From assembly GCA_030704615.1 (NCBI GenBank), contig CM060734.1, positions 32,444,042 through 32,508,041 on the forward strand: a stretch of DNA of 64,000 nt, written 5' to 3'. The translations under genes were made by a program, and so were the position numbers. The DNA is from Takakia lepidozioides. Its lineage: Eukaryota; Streptophyta; Takakiopsida; Takakiales; Takakiaceae. Numbering within the stretch: position 1 is the first letter of the stretch; every line of letters begins with the position of its first letter. Under the pieces are notes generated by a model, which had not been told where the DNA came from, did not search any database, and worked only from the letters and a program-made list of their open reading frames with translations. This document shows, piece by piece, positions 24,500 through 35,505 of this stretch.

Positions 24500-25171
24500 C
24501 TAGCCTTTGAACCGAGACTTCAAGTAATCGATTGTTGTCTGGTTCACGTCAAATGTTTTCTCCAGGAGATTGTCCGGGAAGGTCAGCAAAGAAGCGGCTA
24601 TGGCTTGGAATCCAGCATCCTGGCTGTTCAGTGCTGCAATCCCCACAGCTGGCACGGTCCCAACATTAAAGGAGAAGTGCAGAAGGCCTCTTGGGATCAT
24701 AAGCACATCACCCTGCTGCAGATTAGCAGCGTATAACTTGTTGTCAGTGGTCACGAACCCCGCGTACAGAGCCCCAGACTCAACATACAACATCTCTGAA
24801 GACCGTGGGTGAGTGTGGGGTGTCAGAAGGCCCCCATTTGCCGCATAGTCGATTCGCGCGAAGGTAAGTCCCAGAGTGTTGACGCCTGGAAAATTGTGCA
24901 CATTTCCTGCAGTGACATTACTATTCGGATAGGCAGATGTGTCTGCAGCCTTGCCCAAGCCATGGTACACAAAGTCAGATGCGGTCACATTCGCCGGATT
25001 CTTGCACGGATAACCGTTCAAAGTGATGCGGCTGGCCAGATCTGCCACACAGAAGTCCTGAAGGGGATCGGGGTCGGCAGCCATTGCTGTCATGGATGTC
25101 AAAGCTATCTGCAAGAGAAAGCCTAGCAGAACCGAGCTGCCGGCGATGCTTTGGACGTTAATGCTCCTCAT
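24500..25171 (-). CDS. Germin-like protein (cupin), copy 2
   Basis: Twin of the gene at 21255-21923, 223 aa, intronless, on the opposite strand. About 13 to 15 residues differ, for example SSV for WV in the signal peptide, SRITL for SPITL, FVTTD for WVSTD, and a C-terminal KSRFKG for KDHFKG, giving roughly 93-94 % identity. The signal peptide, both cysteines, the HTH..E of box A and the box B histidine are all kept, so both copies should be functional. Start: ATG at 25171, aligned with the start of copy 1; the frame is open for 21 codons upstream but that part is 5' leader in the other arm and is not conserved as protein. Most differences are outside the cupin core, which suggests purifying selection on both copies. 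Confidence 0.95.
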   Translation of the reverse strand: MRSINVQSIAGSSVLLGFLLQIALTSMTAMAADPDPLQDFCVADLASRITLNGYPCKNPANVTASDFVYHGLGKAADTSAYPNSNVTAGNVHNFPGVNTLGLTFARIDYAANGGLLTPHTHPRSSEMLYVESGALYAGFVTTDNKLYAANLQQGDVLMIPRGLLHFSFNVGTVPAVGIAALNSQDAGFQAIAASLLTFPDNLLEKTFDVNQTTIDYLKSRFKG

Positions 25172-25447
25172 GGTTAATTCTTCGCTGGGAACTAGCTGGA
25201 TTAAATTGTGCTTGCAAACTATCTGGCAGTACACACAGGTCCCAGGTAATCGAAAACCTCACTAGTGCTCGCTTCAGTGTTCGATATACTTGCAGTAACT
25301 AGTGTTCGGTTTGAAATGATCTGGGGAGCAAATTCAAGGCCAAAAAATCTAGCCACCTGAGGATTGATCGATCGGGCCCAGCTGACAGCTAGAGTGGTGT
25401 TGTAGAAGGCAGACTGAAGGTGGCGAGGAGTGAACGAGCTGCAGTCC

Positions 25448-25463
25448 ATGTATATATATACGT
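25448..25463 (-). promoter_or_regulatory. Possible TATA box of germin-like gene 2
   Basis: Mirror of the left-arm tract: (TA)n just outside the conserved leader, about 280 bp before the start codon, kept in both arms. Confidence 0.3.
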
Positions 25464-25586
25464 TGCAATCGCTACTGCAGCGGAATTTGTCGAGATGGTA
25501 CTCGGGCCGTTACAGCGACGTGCTTCGTGGCCCCAAAGATTGTTGAACCTCCGCTCCGTTACGTACTCGCTTGTAATTCATACATC

Positions 25587-28500
25587 CACTCTACCCATAA
25601 TCAACCTAGGTAGCTTTGAGGACCAGAACACTGTATTTTACAGTATAATGAATCATATCTTTATTAAATCTGTTACCAAACTTCTTCATCGACGACGAAT
25701 TATTTCTAGTTAGCGGTGCCTCCAACGGAATCGATATGTTTTGGATTCATAAACTGATTCGAGACCTATACTAAGGATGGATGTCACTTAAGATGCTTAA
25801 GCACTTGATCATGAGTCCGCAGTGTGGCAAGCTTACAAATATCTTGTTAGATAAGTGCATCAGGAACTCCAACTCTACAAGGGAAGCGTATATGTCTGCA
25901 GATTGAGTAAGTGATTGAAGGGTATTTTGGAAGAATCCTGCGCTTGCGATCATGAATCACTACAGCGGATTGTGACATGCACAAAATACAAGGAAGCAGT
26001 AGATGCTTGGATCCCAATGGTTTCTAGATCGAAAGGGAAGAGTAGGTGACTGCGTTAAATCTAGTAAATTGGCACATGCAAGTATGTGGTCGGCATTTGA
26101 AGCTGCAGTACTGCGACAGTGATTCAATCGAGCTCCATGGGTTCTAGATAGAGATGACTAATCCCGTGGGAGTACTTCTGCCTGAATCATGTAGGTGTGA
26201 TGTGCAGTGTTGCAGACGACATGATCCAAAGGCATACACGTCATTCACATGAGACCTTCAAGGACTAACGCAGAACCGTCTTATGAGTATTGTGGATGCT
26301 GAGCGGCTCAACACATGACACTGCGATGTGATGAAGTTTCTCAGTGGACATTTCCGGTTTCATGGGTACGGAGTAATGCAGTCCTATCTCTGCCAGGAAC
26401 TCGGCACCAAGACCGGGGTCAGCAATTGCAACTTGCTTAACAAGTTTGGACCTGTACTTGGTCTGTGATTGCCTTCCTGCCCGCACAATGTGACTCCTCT
26501 TAAATGTCTTCAAGTCTTCCGCTGCGGCATAGGAAATGTTTGTTGATTATGATTTGTTTGTTCAGTGTAAGATCATACTATAGTTCGTTCCTGCAATGGC
26601 TGGAAGGGATACTTAAGGACTTCATAATTCCCGAGGAACCCAACACTGGTCATACTTTGATTTGCTTTGATTAATCCTGCATAGACGCGGGTCTACTTCT
26701 TCACTCCTTCATGGAGGTTGGAGGTCGTACGAGCTCGTGTACGAGGCGATATGAGGACGATATGTGTTTGAGGGTTGTTCATTGCCCAGGAGAGAATCAC
26801 TAGGTGGCTCTTTGGGTTCATCAGGCTAGAAGATGGGAAAGGGTGAACGCTAGATCCAATGTGATCTCCAAATTTCATACCTGGGCGACAGGACACAGAC
26901 CTGTGGCGTGCGATGTTCATGAATACCGCAAGGTGTTGGGACACTTCAAAGGTGATGCGCAAGGAAACTCGAAAAATATTTTAATGGAAGCACACTTAGC
27001 ACGTAGTTTCGTAGAGGCGTTCTGTGAAAACCAAGGTGAAGATTTGGCTGAGCTGACACCTCTAATAATGGCACAAGACTCAAAATTCAGGACTGTGTTT
27101 CGTTCCTTTTCCCTGAAGACGGAAGGGGAAATGAGAACAAAAAACTCTTGTTTCGATCTTTGGGCAACCCCACAACCACACTGAGCGCCCCAGACCGAAG
27201 CTCACAGAGGATGAACAACAAGAACCAGAATGGTCCCCATCGAACAGTGACTCAAGCTTAGACAGGGATCAAGTGGCCCCCGGATGGCGATGCCAAATCT
27301 CAAATTCTATTAAACCACAACTATCGTCGCAGGATTTCGTTCTCCTCTATGGATCTTATCATGACTGTTCCGGACGAGCTCAAGGGTTATGAAGAGGCCC
27401 CTGGCCCAGTAGAGTGCAACGATTGGGTCCGTGGGATCGGTAAAGCTTGCACCTAAGCGTCTCAGTCAGGCTACAGAGTGTGCTGGGATCGCATTGCAAG
27501 CTCGAAATTCAAGTGCCCAAAACCGAACATCCCTGTTAGGATCCCGCGTGGGGAAATTCTACTGTATGAGATCCCAAAAACCTGCAAAACGCTTACGCCA
27601 ACATCCAGCTTGGGAACGCCCACCCATGCCTTTCTCACAAATTGTCGAGTCTTCACATAGAGACCTTCTTCAAACCTTCCACGTCCCATAGCAGTCTTAG
27701 GTATGTACTAGAGAATGGGGCCATTCTGACAGGGAAGCCATTCGGTGAGCTCTGGAGGACTCAAGACTTCTTATACAGGAGTTTGGAACAGAAGTACCGA
27801 ACCTTAAGCCCAAGCCCCTGAGTGGCATTTTTTCCCTTGGCCAATGATCATTCTACCAGTTCGGCTTTTGCACCACAGTAACCCAGCCGTTTCCCCCAGG
27901 TCGTTGAGCTATGCTCCAGTTGAGATAGTAGAGGAATTAGTAGAGGAATTTGAGGCTTGCTCTACTGGGGATTCCAAATGCCAGAAACCTGGTCTTCAAT
28001 GGAAACAGCCTTCTGAAGAGCCTAACTGTACTCCTGTCAGCTGGCAGTAGGGGGTAACTTCAACAAAAACCATCTCCATATTTTCACCCTGGAACTCCTA
28101 GTCTATATCAATGTGCACTCCACACTAGGAACAGGACATTCTTCTGAAAACAGTTGGACCCAATACCCAGAGTCAGATCAGCAACACACATAAGCGGAAT
28201 GGCAAGATGAGAGAGTTGGAAGTGGACATGGAGATAATTCTGGACAATCACTGCCAATTAACAGTAGTCACATTGGGTTGACAATTGTTTCCATAATCAA
28301 AGGTGGACATGAAAACCTCCACCCCCAGGAAGTTTTGCTTTGGCCATTATACATTTAAAGTCTGATACATCTCTGCACATTGACCATCAGTGTTATCAGC
28401 ACTCTCCGCTATGTGAGGGTGCCATTAGAGTCGCAATTGCTGCAGGTTTAAACTATGACTGCTTTGCAGCAAACAGACACTATGAATGACAATTACAGTG

Positions 28501-29322
28501 GTGTAGCATGAATCTTGATCAGCTAAAACTCAATGAAATGTGTGACTTAACTGGGGTTGCTGTAGTCCTTCAAGCTCCACCTCCTGTTAACATGGGCATC
28601 TCTAGTAACACACTCATTTGACCTGTTTTCCCAATCTCATCTATGCCACACCCCTTCACCTTCAACAAACATAAATGACGCCCTCTATTTTTACAGTCTA
28701 TACCAGAGGTGACATGGGAGTGGAAATTGGTGTATACTGTGCTTGCTTTGCAGTGCATAAACATATCAGACCACAAATATTGTGGTGTGACCTTAACCTT
28801 CATGAGCTGAACCTACAACAGAGCATTTTCTTGTAATTTGACCTCATCTTGTCTTTCAACTTCCTGCATGCTCATTCCCTCACCTTTTTCACCTTTCACT
28901 CTTTCTCCTCACTAGCTACACTCCTTCAATCCCTCTCTTGTCACAATGGGCACCTCTAGATGCACAATCCTGTTACCTGCTGCACCAACGGCTCCCTTCA
29001 CCTTGCAAATCCATAATACTCTCTACATCCTTGCCCCTCTCAGTCTGTCCCCATCTTCCATCACTAGTCAATACAAATCTACTGCCAAAAGACCTCCAAC
29101 ATTTCTCCATGTGAGAATCGACATTTTATCATCGTGCTTGCGAAATAGTCCAAAGGTCAACGAAATCAAAGTACCCTAGAGGATAAAATGTAGAAATCAT
29201 GTAACATGTGGAAGTCGTCTTCTTGCGTAATCAGGAAACAGCAGATCCTCGAAGACAAGTTCGTTCTACCAAATCACAAAAGCTAACTGTGTGAAGACAA
29301 GAGGTCAATAGAAGTGCGCAAG
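25587..29322. other. Intergenic DNA, no recognised gene
   Basis: Open frames at 26265-26513 (minus), 26804-27184 (plus) and 27431-27691 (plus) show no motif I know and are closed quickly in all frames. The stretch 26.2-27.7 kb has a GC content and codon-like texture that could be decayed transposon coding sequence; I cannot name it. Confidence 0.5.
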
Positions 29323-29740
29323 TCATCGTTTGTGCTTCTCTACGTCGTCATCATTCGGGAACATGCCCATCAGCCGGCCAGCGGAGCACTGATAGGCATA
29401 CATGAAGCCGCCCATGAACCCTATCAACCCTGCCGTATACATGGAGGGACCCCGTATGTTCACACTGCCACCTGCAATACACCCACCTACGAGCGCTCAC
29501 GACCTTTCCCCAGACTGCAGCAGAAGCAAGAAGACCCTAACAAGACAAACAAACACATCCCAAAACCCACAAATCCAAGAGAGACAGAGCCATGCCTGCA
29601 AGGTAGCCAACCGGCAGAGAAGTAGCCGTGATCGCAGTCATCCGCAGAAAATCAGCCCCATTGAAATTAGCGATGGTTCTGCTTGGTGAGGGATTCCGGT
29701 CAATCACTGGGAACTTCGGTTCATCCAAAAAGATGCCCAT
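29323..29740 (-). CDS. Mitochondrial complex I 20.9 kDa-type subunit (NADH:ubiquinone oxidoreductase)
   Basis: Small accessory subunit of plant mitochondrial respiratory complex I, inner membrane. Two exons: 29740-29596 and 29471-29323, 97 aa. Exon 1 (MGIFLDEPKFPVIDRNPSPS.. then FLRMTAITATSLPVGYLA) matches the Arabidopsis At4g16450 product recalled as PVVDRNPPFTKVVGNF..VGYLSG. Exon 2 gives IRGPSMYTAGLIGFMGGFMYAYQCSAGRLMGMFPND, the most conserved part of the family, and ends KHKR. Length agrees with about 106 aa in Arabidopsis. Start: first ATG in frame, preceded by a GTG that I reject. The intron fits best as GC..AG (CAG|GCATGG to TTGCAG|GTGGC); a GT..AG alternative two residues away (donor CT|GTCTCT, acceptor GGCAG|TGTG) also keeps frame. 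The gene is head to head with the hydrolase at 30416. Confidence 0.85.
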
Positions 29741-30415
29741 TGCCCAACAATCCACTCCTCCTGCCTGCCGTTCTTGCTGGACCTGCGAGAAGCTCTCTTT
29801 CCCTCTCCCCTCTACTCTAACCCAGGCCTGCCAGCCCTACTCTCTGCGGATGCCAGTTCCATCCTCACACGTGCCAACTAGTCTGCCCATTCCACACAGA
29901 ATGTGTACCTCAGCTATAGCTTTAAATTTGAGGTCCAGCCAAAGTAGGTGGGAGGGTAGGTAGGTAGCATGTATAGGCAGGACTGTAGAAGGGTTGGGTA
30001 GCAGAGGTGGCAGAAGGCAGGGAGACAGCCCACAGGATGGAGGCAGCTGGGGCAACACTTGGCAGGTGCATAAGGACTTGTGGGTGGCAGGCCAAGCCAC
30101 AGCGCCGCATCCCTCACAGCGCACAGAGATGGATTAGGGACTGGATTATGTGGGGCTGCATCTTCCAGCTCAATACTGGTATCCCTTGCTCTCTCAGAGC
30201 TCTTCTGGTGGAGAATCTGGATCGCTTCCCAGCTGGGTTGTCAGCAGAGCGTTATTGAATCTGGGTTTTGGTAACATGGTCTTTGCTGCCATGTTTTTTG
30301 CTGGGTGGGTTTGACTGGTTGGATGCCAAAAGCATTCGTATGATGCTATGTTCTGAATATCTGTTGCACAACTTAGTTTGAAGGCGTGACAGCAAGGATT
30401 GCACAAGGGGCTGGC
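29741..30415. promoter_or_regulatory. Shared upstream region between divergent genes
   Basis: 675 bp separates the start codons of the complex I subunit (minus) and the alpha/beta hydrolase (plus). Both promoters and 5' leaders must lie here unless an upstream leader exon exists. GTAGGTGGGAGGGTAGGTAGG at 29945-29965 is a purine-rich tract; no clear TATA box was found for either gene. Confidence 0.45.
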
Positions 30416-33400
30416 ATGGAGAGATCCGGCATGGAGGGAGACGCAGCTGAGTCGATCCCTACATCCGCAGAGAGGGGCTTACATGGTGGTGCCGCGGAGC
30501 AGGGAAGAAAGATTAGTGAGGATGTAGGAAAGCAACAGTCTGCGGTCTCGGGAGAGCGTGCTCCCCCAACAAGTTTGTTTTTGACTAAAGTACAACCGAT
30601 GGTGAGGCAGATCGTAGAGACTGTGCGGAATGGATCCGTGGCTGTCAAAAAGTGGCTGCAGCGGGACAGCGTGGAAGCGTCAGAACCCAGGCGATTTTTG
30701 CCTTTCTTTGTCGGGAGCATTGCAGTGGTGGTTATTTGCATACTCATTGCAGGTAACTCTGCTTCGGCTGTTTTCATCCTGTCTCTGTTTGGTCCTTCAT
30801 TCCTCGCACAGAAGCACTTTCATCTTCCACCTTCGCAAAAGTGAGAGAGCAGCTACTAGGACAGTGTATGGAGTTGCCTCGAGAGGGAAAAATGTAAAGA
30901 ACGTACGGCCGAGGGAGGTCGAAGCCAAGGACCCAGGCCAGAACAGAATCTTGACGATGAGCCAAAACAAGCATATTAGGAGAAAGAATGAAAGAATTGT
31001 ATGTATTGGAATATCAGTATTGTACCATCATGCCCCCGCCCAGAACATAGGTTTGGTAGGTCTCGGAGAACCCAGACCAATACCAAATTGGTGACCTCTT
31101 AAATTAAGAGAGTAAAGTTCTGGAATGTGCGTGCTTTGTTCTCCATGAAGCTCTACTTGCATTTGGCTAGTGGCAGGTTGGGGGAGAAGTGAAAAGTATG
31201 CCACAGTTGAGGAGGAACCTACTGCTGATCGCATTCAACTACCAGATGGGAGAATGATTGCCTACCGTGAACAGGGTGCTAGTCGAGACACTGCAAATCG
31301 TTCAATACTTGTGACACATGGCTCTCTATCATCCCGTATTGCAGGTAAGAGATTCTTCTGAAAGCTATTTGCTTAGTTTTCCTCTGTTGTTGATTTTGAG
31401 TATATATGTCTAGGACTGCCATGCTGCTGAATCTACCCTTCACAATCGGATAATGGGTGAAATGGTGTTCTAAATATACAAGTGTTGTATTTTACCTTGT
31501 ACATGGAATCCCTGTCTTTCTGATAATGTACATTAGGCCTGGGTTTCAGACGAATCCACATCGTAGCAGAACTCTGAACACCATCACTCGACACACCAAT
31601 ATGGTAGACGGACGAGGCCCCGGTGGGATGCTTAAGGGTTAGTGTTTTATCATGTTTGTCACAAACTCTGTCTTTGTAACAAAAATTGGAAGTTTGTGTT
31701 GGCTGATACCAGGAATTCCTGGCGTTAGTGACAAGTTACTGGAGGAGTATGGGGTTCGGTTGGTTGCTTATGACCGGCCTGGATTTGGGCAGAGTGATCC
31801 ACATCCAAGCAGAACTTTGAACACTTCAGCTCAGGACATGGCCTACATAGCGGATGCGCTAGGCCTGGGTGAGAAGTTTTGGGTACTTGGCTACTCTGCT
31901 GGAGGCCCCCATGCATGGGCTGCCCTTCGATATATTCCCAACCGACTAGCTGGTATGGTTTCTGCCTAGGAGTTGTTTTCCAAGAAATTGCACATTACAA
32001 TTTGTGACCCATGATCCAAAAGAGGGAATAAAATGACCATTGTTGGGCTCCACCCTCTCATACTTCTTTGCGCTTTGCAAATGAATTTTGCTCAATGTTT
32101 CTGCAACAGGTGTTTGGTCACAGGTTTGATGCACATCACCATGTGAAAATACTGGCACGTATGCAAGTAGAAAAAGTAAATGTTGGCACTGATACTTCAT
32201 AGGGGTTTTTTTCCAAGGTCCCTGCATGGTGGGTAATTTATGCCGAAGTCTTTCATTATCTTTCAGTTTGTTAATTAGTTTGCTTTTTACCTCTTCAGAT
32301 AGATCACTCAGAGCTCTGTTTCACTGACATTCCATGAGAAAATGCGTTGTCTAGCATCAGGGTAGGATTCAAATACATGATCTTTCAATTCCTGCTGTAC
32401 TCCTCTGAGGAGTTGGTCAGGGGTGTCTCAATGTATGGTTACACTTTCTCCAGCCTGTCAGTCACTCATGTAACTGTCCTGCCTGTGTGAGTATGTTAAA
32501 TGGCAATGGGGCGGATTGAACAGCTGTGTGTGTCTGTTTATGACTAACTGAAGCTATTCTGTATGTATACTGAGAGAGACCTGCTACTTGGCAGGTGTGG
32601 CAATGTTTGCACCAATGGGAAATATATATGATAAAAACATGACAAAAGAGGAATCCAATGAGATTTGGGGAAAAATATCATCACGGCGCAAGTTTATGTA
32701 TGGAATAGCTCATCGTGCTCCTTCTCTTCTGCCATCCTTTATGAAGAGAACCACGTTGAACAAAATCGATCGTGTGATGAAGAAGATGCCCTCGACTCTG
32801 GGCGCAAAGGTGGATTTGTGGTCCTTCCTGATGCATATTTGTAAATCCTTGTCTTGTGGATGTTTGAATGAATTTCCCATGTTGCTGAAGATGTGTAGTC
32901 AATTGGATTTTTTTTCCTGGAAAAGGGAGACTGTCTGGTTGGAGAGCAGTACATTAGATCTTTTTCTTCAGCAATCTCTAAAGCTGAAGCAGCACAGGGG
33001 AAGGGGAATAGAAGCCAAGGGCCAGTGCAGGTATGCTTGATATTTCCTGAAGTGTGATTTGAACTGGGGAGGTGAATACTAAACTGAGTGATGTGGACAC
33101 GGGCTTTTCATGATTTTGATGAGTGCATCTTTGCATCAATGATTACAGGATCGTGCTCTGTTAGAGACGAAGCAGTTTGCAGATCGTTGGAAAAAGGATA
33201 TGCGGGAGTCAATCAGGCAGGGGATTGCAGCACCACATGCTGAGGAGGTGATCTTGCAGAGGAACTGGGGCTTCAAATTGAGTGATTTGCGGCCCAAGCC
33301 TGCCCAGCCTCAAAGTTTCTTCCGGAGAGTGTTGGGCTTGTTTCGTGGAGGAAAAGTTTCACAAGACTTCTCGGGCCCCATCCACATATTTCAGGTATAC

Positions 33401-34348
33401 CTCAGAATATTTCACAATCAAGTACAGAGAGACCCTAATTGGTCCATGAATTTCATTGCATGGGGCACTAATCGTAGCAAGCTTCTTTTCTTGCAATAAG
33501 TAAAAACTGCTCCGTCTTAAAGCTGGTGTGAATTGGTCCCTTAAGGGTGAGAAGATGTCCAAGTATTTTTTCATTAAATCCAAGCAACAAAGGATGGCCT
33601 CTTCTATTGCTTCTCTCACTAAACCAGATGGTTCTTCCTCCGCCTCCCCAAAAGAAATGGCTATTATTGCGGAACAGCGCTTTGCCTCGCTGTTCTCCAA
33701 AAGGCCCCACTCCATTGAGGCGGACCAAGCCTCTGAATCTATTCTGCAGCATATTCCTGCGCTCCTCTCTAGTGAAGATAGAGAGGACTTATCTGCCCCG
33801 CTCACAGATACTGAGCAGGCTCAGTCCCTGCAGTATACTGTCAAGTGGGGTTTCAAATAGATGGAGAGTGGATGATTTGCAACAGAAAGATGCGTTGCTC
33901 TGGGTTCTGCTGGAGCTGGGACAATCCTAAGCCAGGCCCCTTGGCATTCTGTTATTGAACTTTGAAGGAAAATTCATGAAACTGCTGAAAAGTTTGATGG
34001 TTGGGGCCCTTTCTCTTGTCTCAGGGGTCTGATGATCATCTGATTCCAGCTGCAATCAACGAGTTCCATAAACGAGTCCTTCCACAAATACACCTTCATA
34101 GGTTGGATGGCGAGGGCCATTTTTCATGGTTCTGCTACTGTGATGAATGCCACCGGGAGATATTCAAAACACTGTTTGGTGAAGTAGAAGCAATAAAGGA
34201 TACATCCACACCTCTGAAAGACTCAGAAACAATGGAGGATACTGCTACCGCTGTGGATAGCTCAGATACAAAAACGGATGCAGGTACAACTTTGGAAAGT
34301 CCGGAGGGGGTAGAAGACGCAACCACACAGATGGAAGGTTCACCCTAG
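30416..34348 (+). CDS. Membrane-anchored alpha/beta hydrolase, six exons
   Basis: Alpha/beta-hydrolase fold protein, about 509 aa, of a plant family of unknown substrate. Exons: 30416-30752, 31177-31344, 31713-31952, 32595-32809, 33149-33394 and 34025-34348, all introns GT..AG with agreeing phases. Start: first ATG in frame (an upstream GTG is rejected). One hydrophobic segment at residues about 93-112 (FFVGSIAVVVICILIAG) predicts a single membrane anchor. VTHGS holds the oxyanion-hole HG. The nucleophile is S230 in GYSAGG, with upstream DRPGFGQSDPHPSRT. The acid is probably D405 or D406 in GSDDHLIP, and the histidine is H434 in GEGHFSWF, so the triad is complete. The last 60 residues are acidic, threonine-rich and low complexity. 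Intron 2 contains a decayed copy of exon 3, and intron 5 a LINE fragment. Converges with the tetraspanin downstream. Confidence 0.88.
31500..31640 (+). pseudogene. Decayed partial duplicate of hydrolase exon 3, within intron 2
   Basis: Translation gives GIPVFLIMYIRPGFQTNPHRSRTLNT, which aligns with exon 3 GIPGVSDKLL..AYDRPGFGQSDPHPSRTLNT after a deletion of about 10 codons. At DNA level GGCCTGGGTTT..ATCCACATCGTAGCAGAACTCTGAACAC mirrors GGCCTGGATTT..ATCCACATCCAAGCAGAACTTTGAACAC. The real exon lies about 210 bp further on. No use as an alternative exon is apparent because the nucleophile part is missing. Confidence 0.75.
33525..33860 (+). mobile_element. LINE (non-LTR) fragment in hydrolase intron 5, sense orientation
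   Basis: The frame reads VNWSLKGEKMSKYFFIKSKQQR..SIASLTKPDG..PKEMAIIAEQRFASLF..ILQHIPALLSSEDREDLSAPLTDTE. This is the region linking endonuclease and reverse transcriptase in plant LINEs (W..GEKCTKYFF, then PDG, then the LSEEDRE..L.API.EEE motif). The reverse transcriptase catalytic domain is not found, so only a short piece is present. About 110 codons remain open. Confidence 0.7.
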
Positions 34349-35505
34349 CCTGGGGGCAGGCTGTCTGCTTGTAGGTTAGAAGGAGAAGCGGTATATGCCA
34401 TGAGTGGGGGTTGGGATTAGATGAAAAGGGTGGGAAAATATGGTAATGTCAAGTAAAAGGAGATTCACATCCAGTGAATTTGCGGAGCGTTCATGTATAT
34501 AGAACTGCAACAATTCAGAACATCGGGTATTGTTGAGTGGATTTGCAATATCTGATACTTGCATGTGAAATATGTAGGTAACAAATGAGTAGTGAGGATC
34601 GTGCTGCAGACCTGGTAAAGAATAGTTGCCTGTAGTTCAAGATGTTACACATTCTGTCAAAGTTCATACACAAGGCAATGTTACAGGTATGCGGGAACAT
34701 GCTGAAGTGGGTTGGAGAATGTTGGAAGTCTAGTGGGAGTGCTACACAATGTGGAAGTGTAGAGCTTCACCACAGATTCTGGGGGAAAGACTATGAGCCT
34801 GATATGTCTTGAGCATGATGGTTTTGTGACTTGATGGACAATTTGAGCAGTTGACCCTTCAGTAGGTTCTTTATGTCATACATAAATTTCCAACCAGCGT
34901 TCTTTAAGGTATTCATATGGGTTAAGTTTATCACAGAGAGGTGCCAATCCCCACACAGGCGAACTGATGGAGAATGTTACAATATGGTGGCAAGTGTTGT
35001 CATGTCCACCAAAAGATCAAACCATCATTGGCCCCAGAAATTCTGCACATGCAGAGCAAAAATAGAAGTCTGCTGTTGGTTGCAGAATTTACTTGGCCAA
35101 GGTTGCATTACATTTGCTCAAAGCAGGCACCCTAGTACATATTCTAGCATGGAAGTTGTTGGTCAATGCAAATCTTCCACTTCCTGCCAAGACAATCGGG
35201 ATGCAATCACTCTCATAAGTTTGACATCTCAGTTGCTGAGAAAACTAGCTCATTGACTGGGCTATCCATCAGACAAGACTTCGCAACAGATAGGGAAACG
35301 AAGCAATATTAACTTTGGATCTCATAATCCTTCGTTTTGCTTGTTTGAGACCGAAAGATCCTTGGGTATTAAAGCCTCCAAAAGTTGAAAGTAACCAGTG
35401 ATTTCCGCTCCACAGGAAGGCGCTACTTGATCATCGGCAGTCTGATATCAAAGAACTACACAGTATCCGGTCATTGGATAACAACCGTGATGTATGTGAA
35501 ATCAG
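34349..35505. other. Intergenic region between convergent genes
   Basis: Holds the 3' ends of the hydrolase and the tetraspanin transcripts. A 127-codon plus-strand frame at 34873-35256 matches nothing I know and I treat it as chance. Confidence 0.55.

Larger units (their letters stand above)
23645..25586 (-). repeat. Right arm of the long inverted duplication
   Basis: Reverse-complement counterpart of 20860-22767, about 1.94 kb. Small insertions and deletions relative to the left arm account for the length difference. Confidence 0.9.

Noticed and set aside
24570-25126. 80- and 105-codon frames antisense to the germin-like gene, also seen antisense to copy 1
   Set aside because: They are shadows of the conserved germin coding sequence in both arms.
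26265-27691. Several 80-126 codon frames between the germin palindrome and the complex I gene
   Set aside because: No family recognised on either strand, and no splice-consistent chain of exons could be built.
34873-35256. 127-codon plus-strand frame between convergent genes
   Set aside because: No homology recognised and position fits 3' flanks; no support for a gene.
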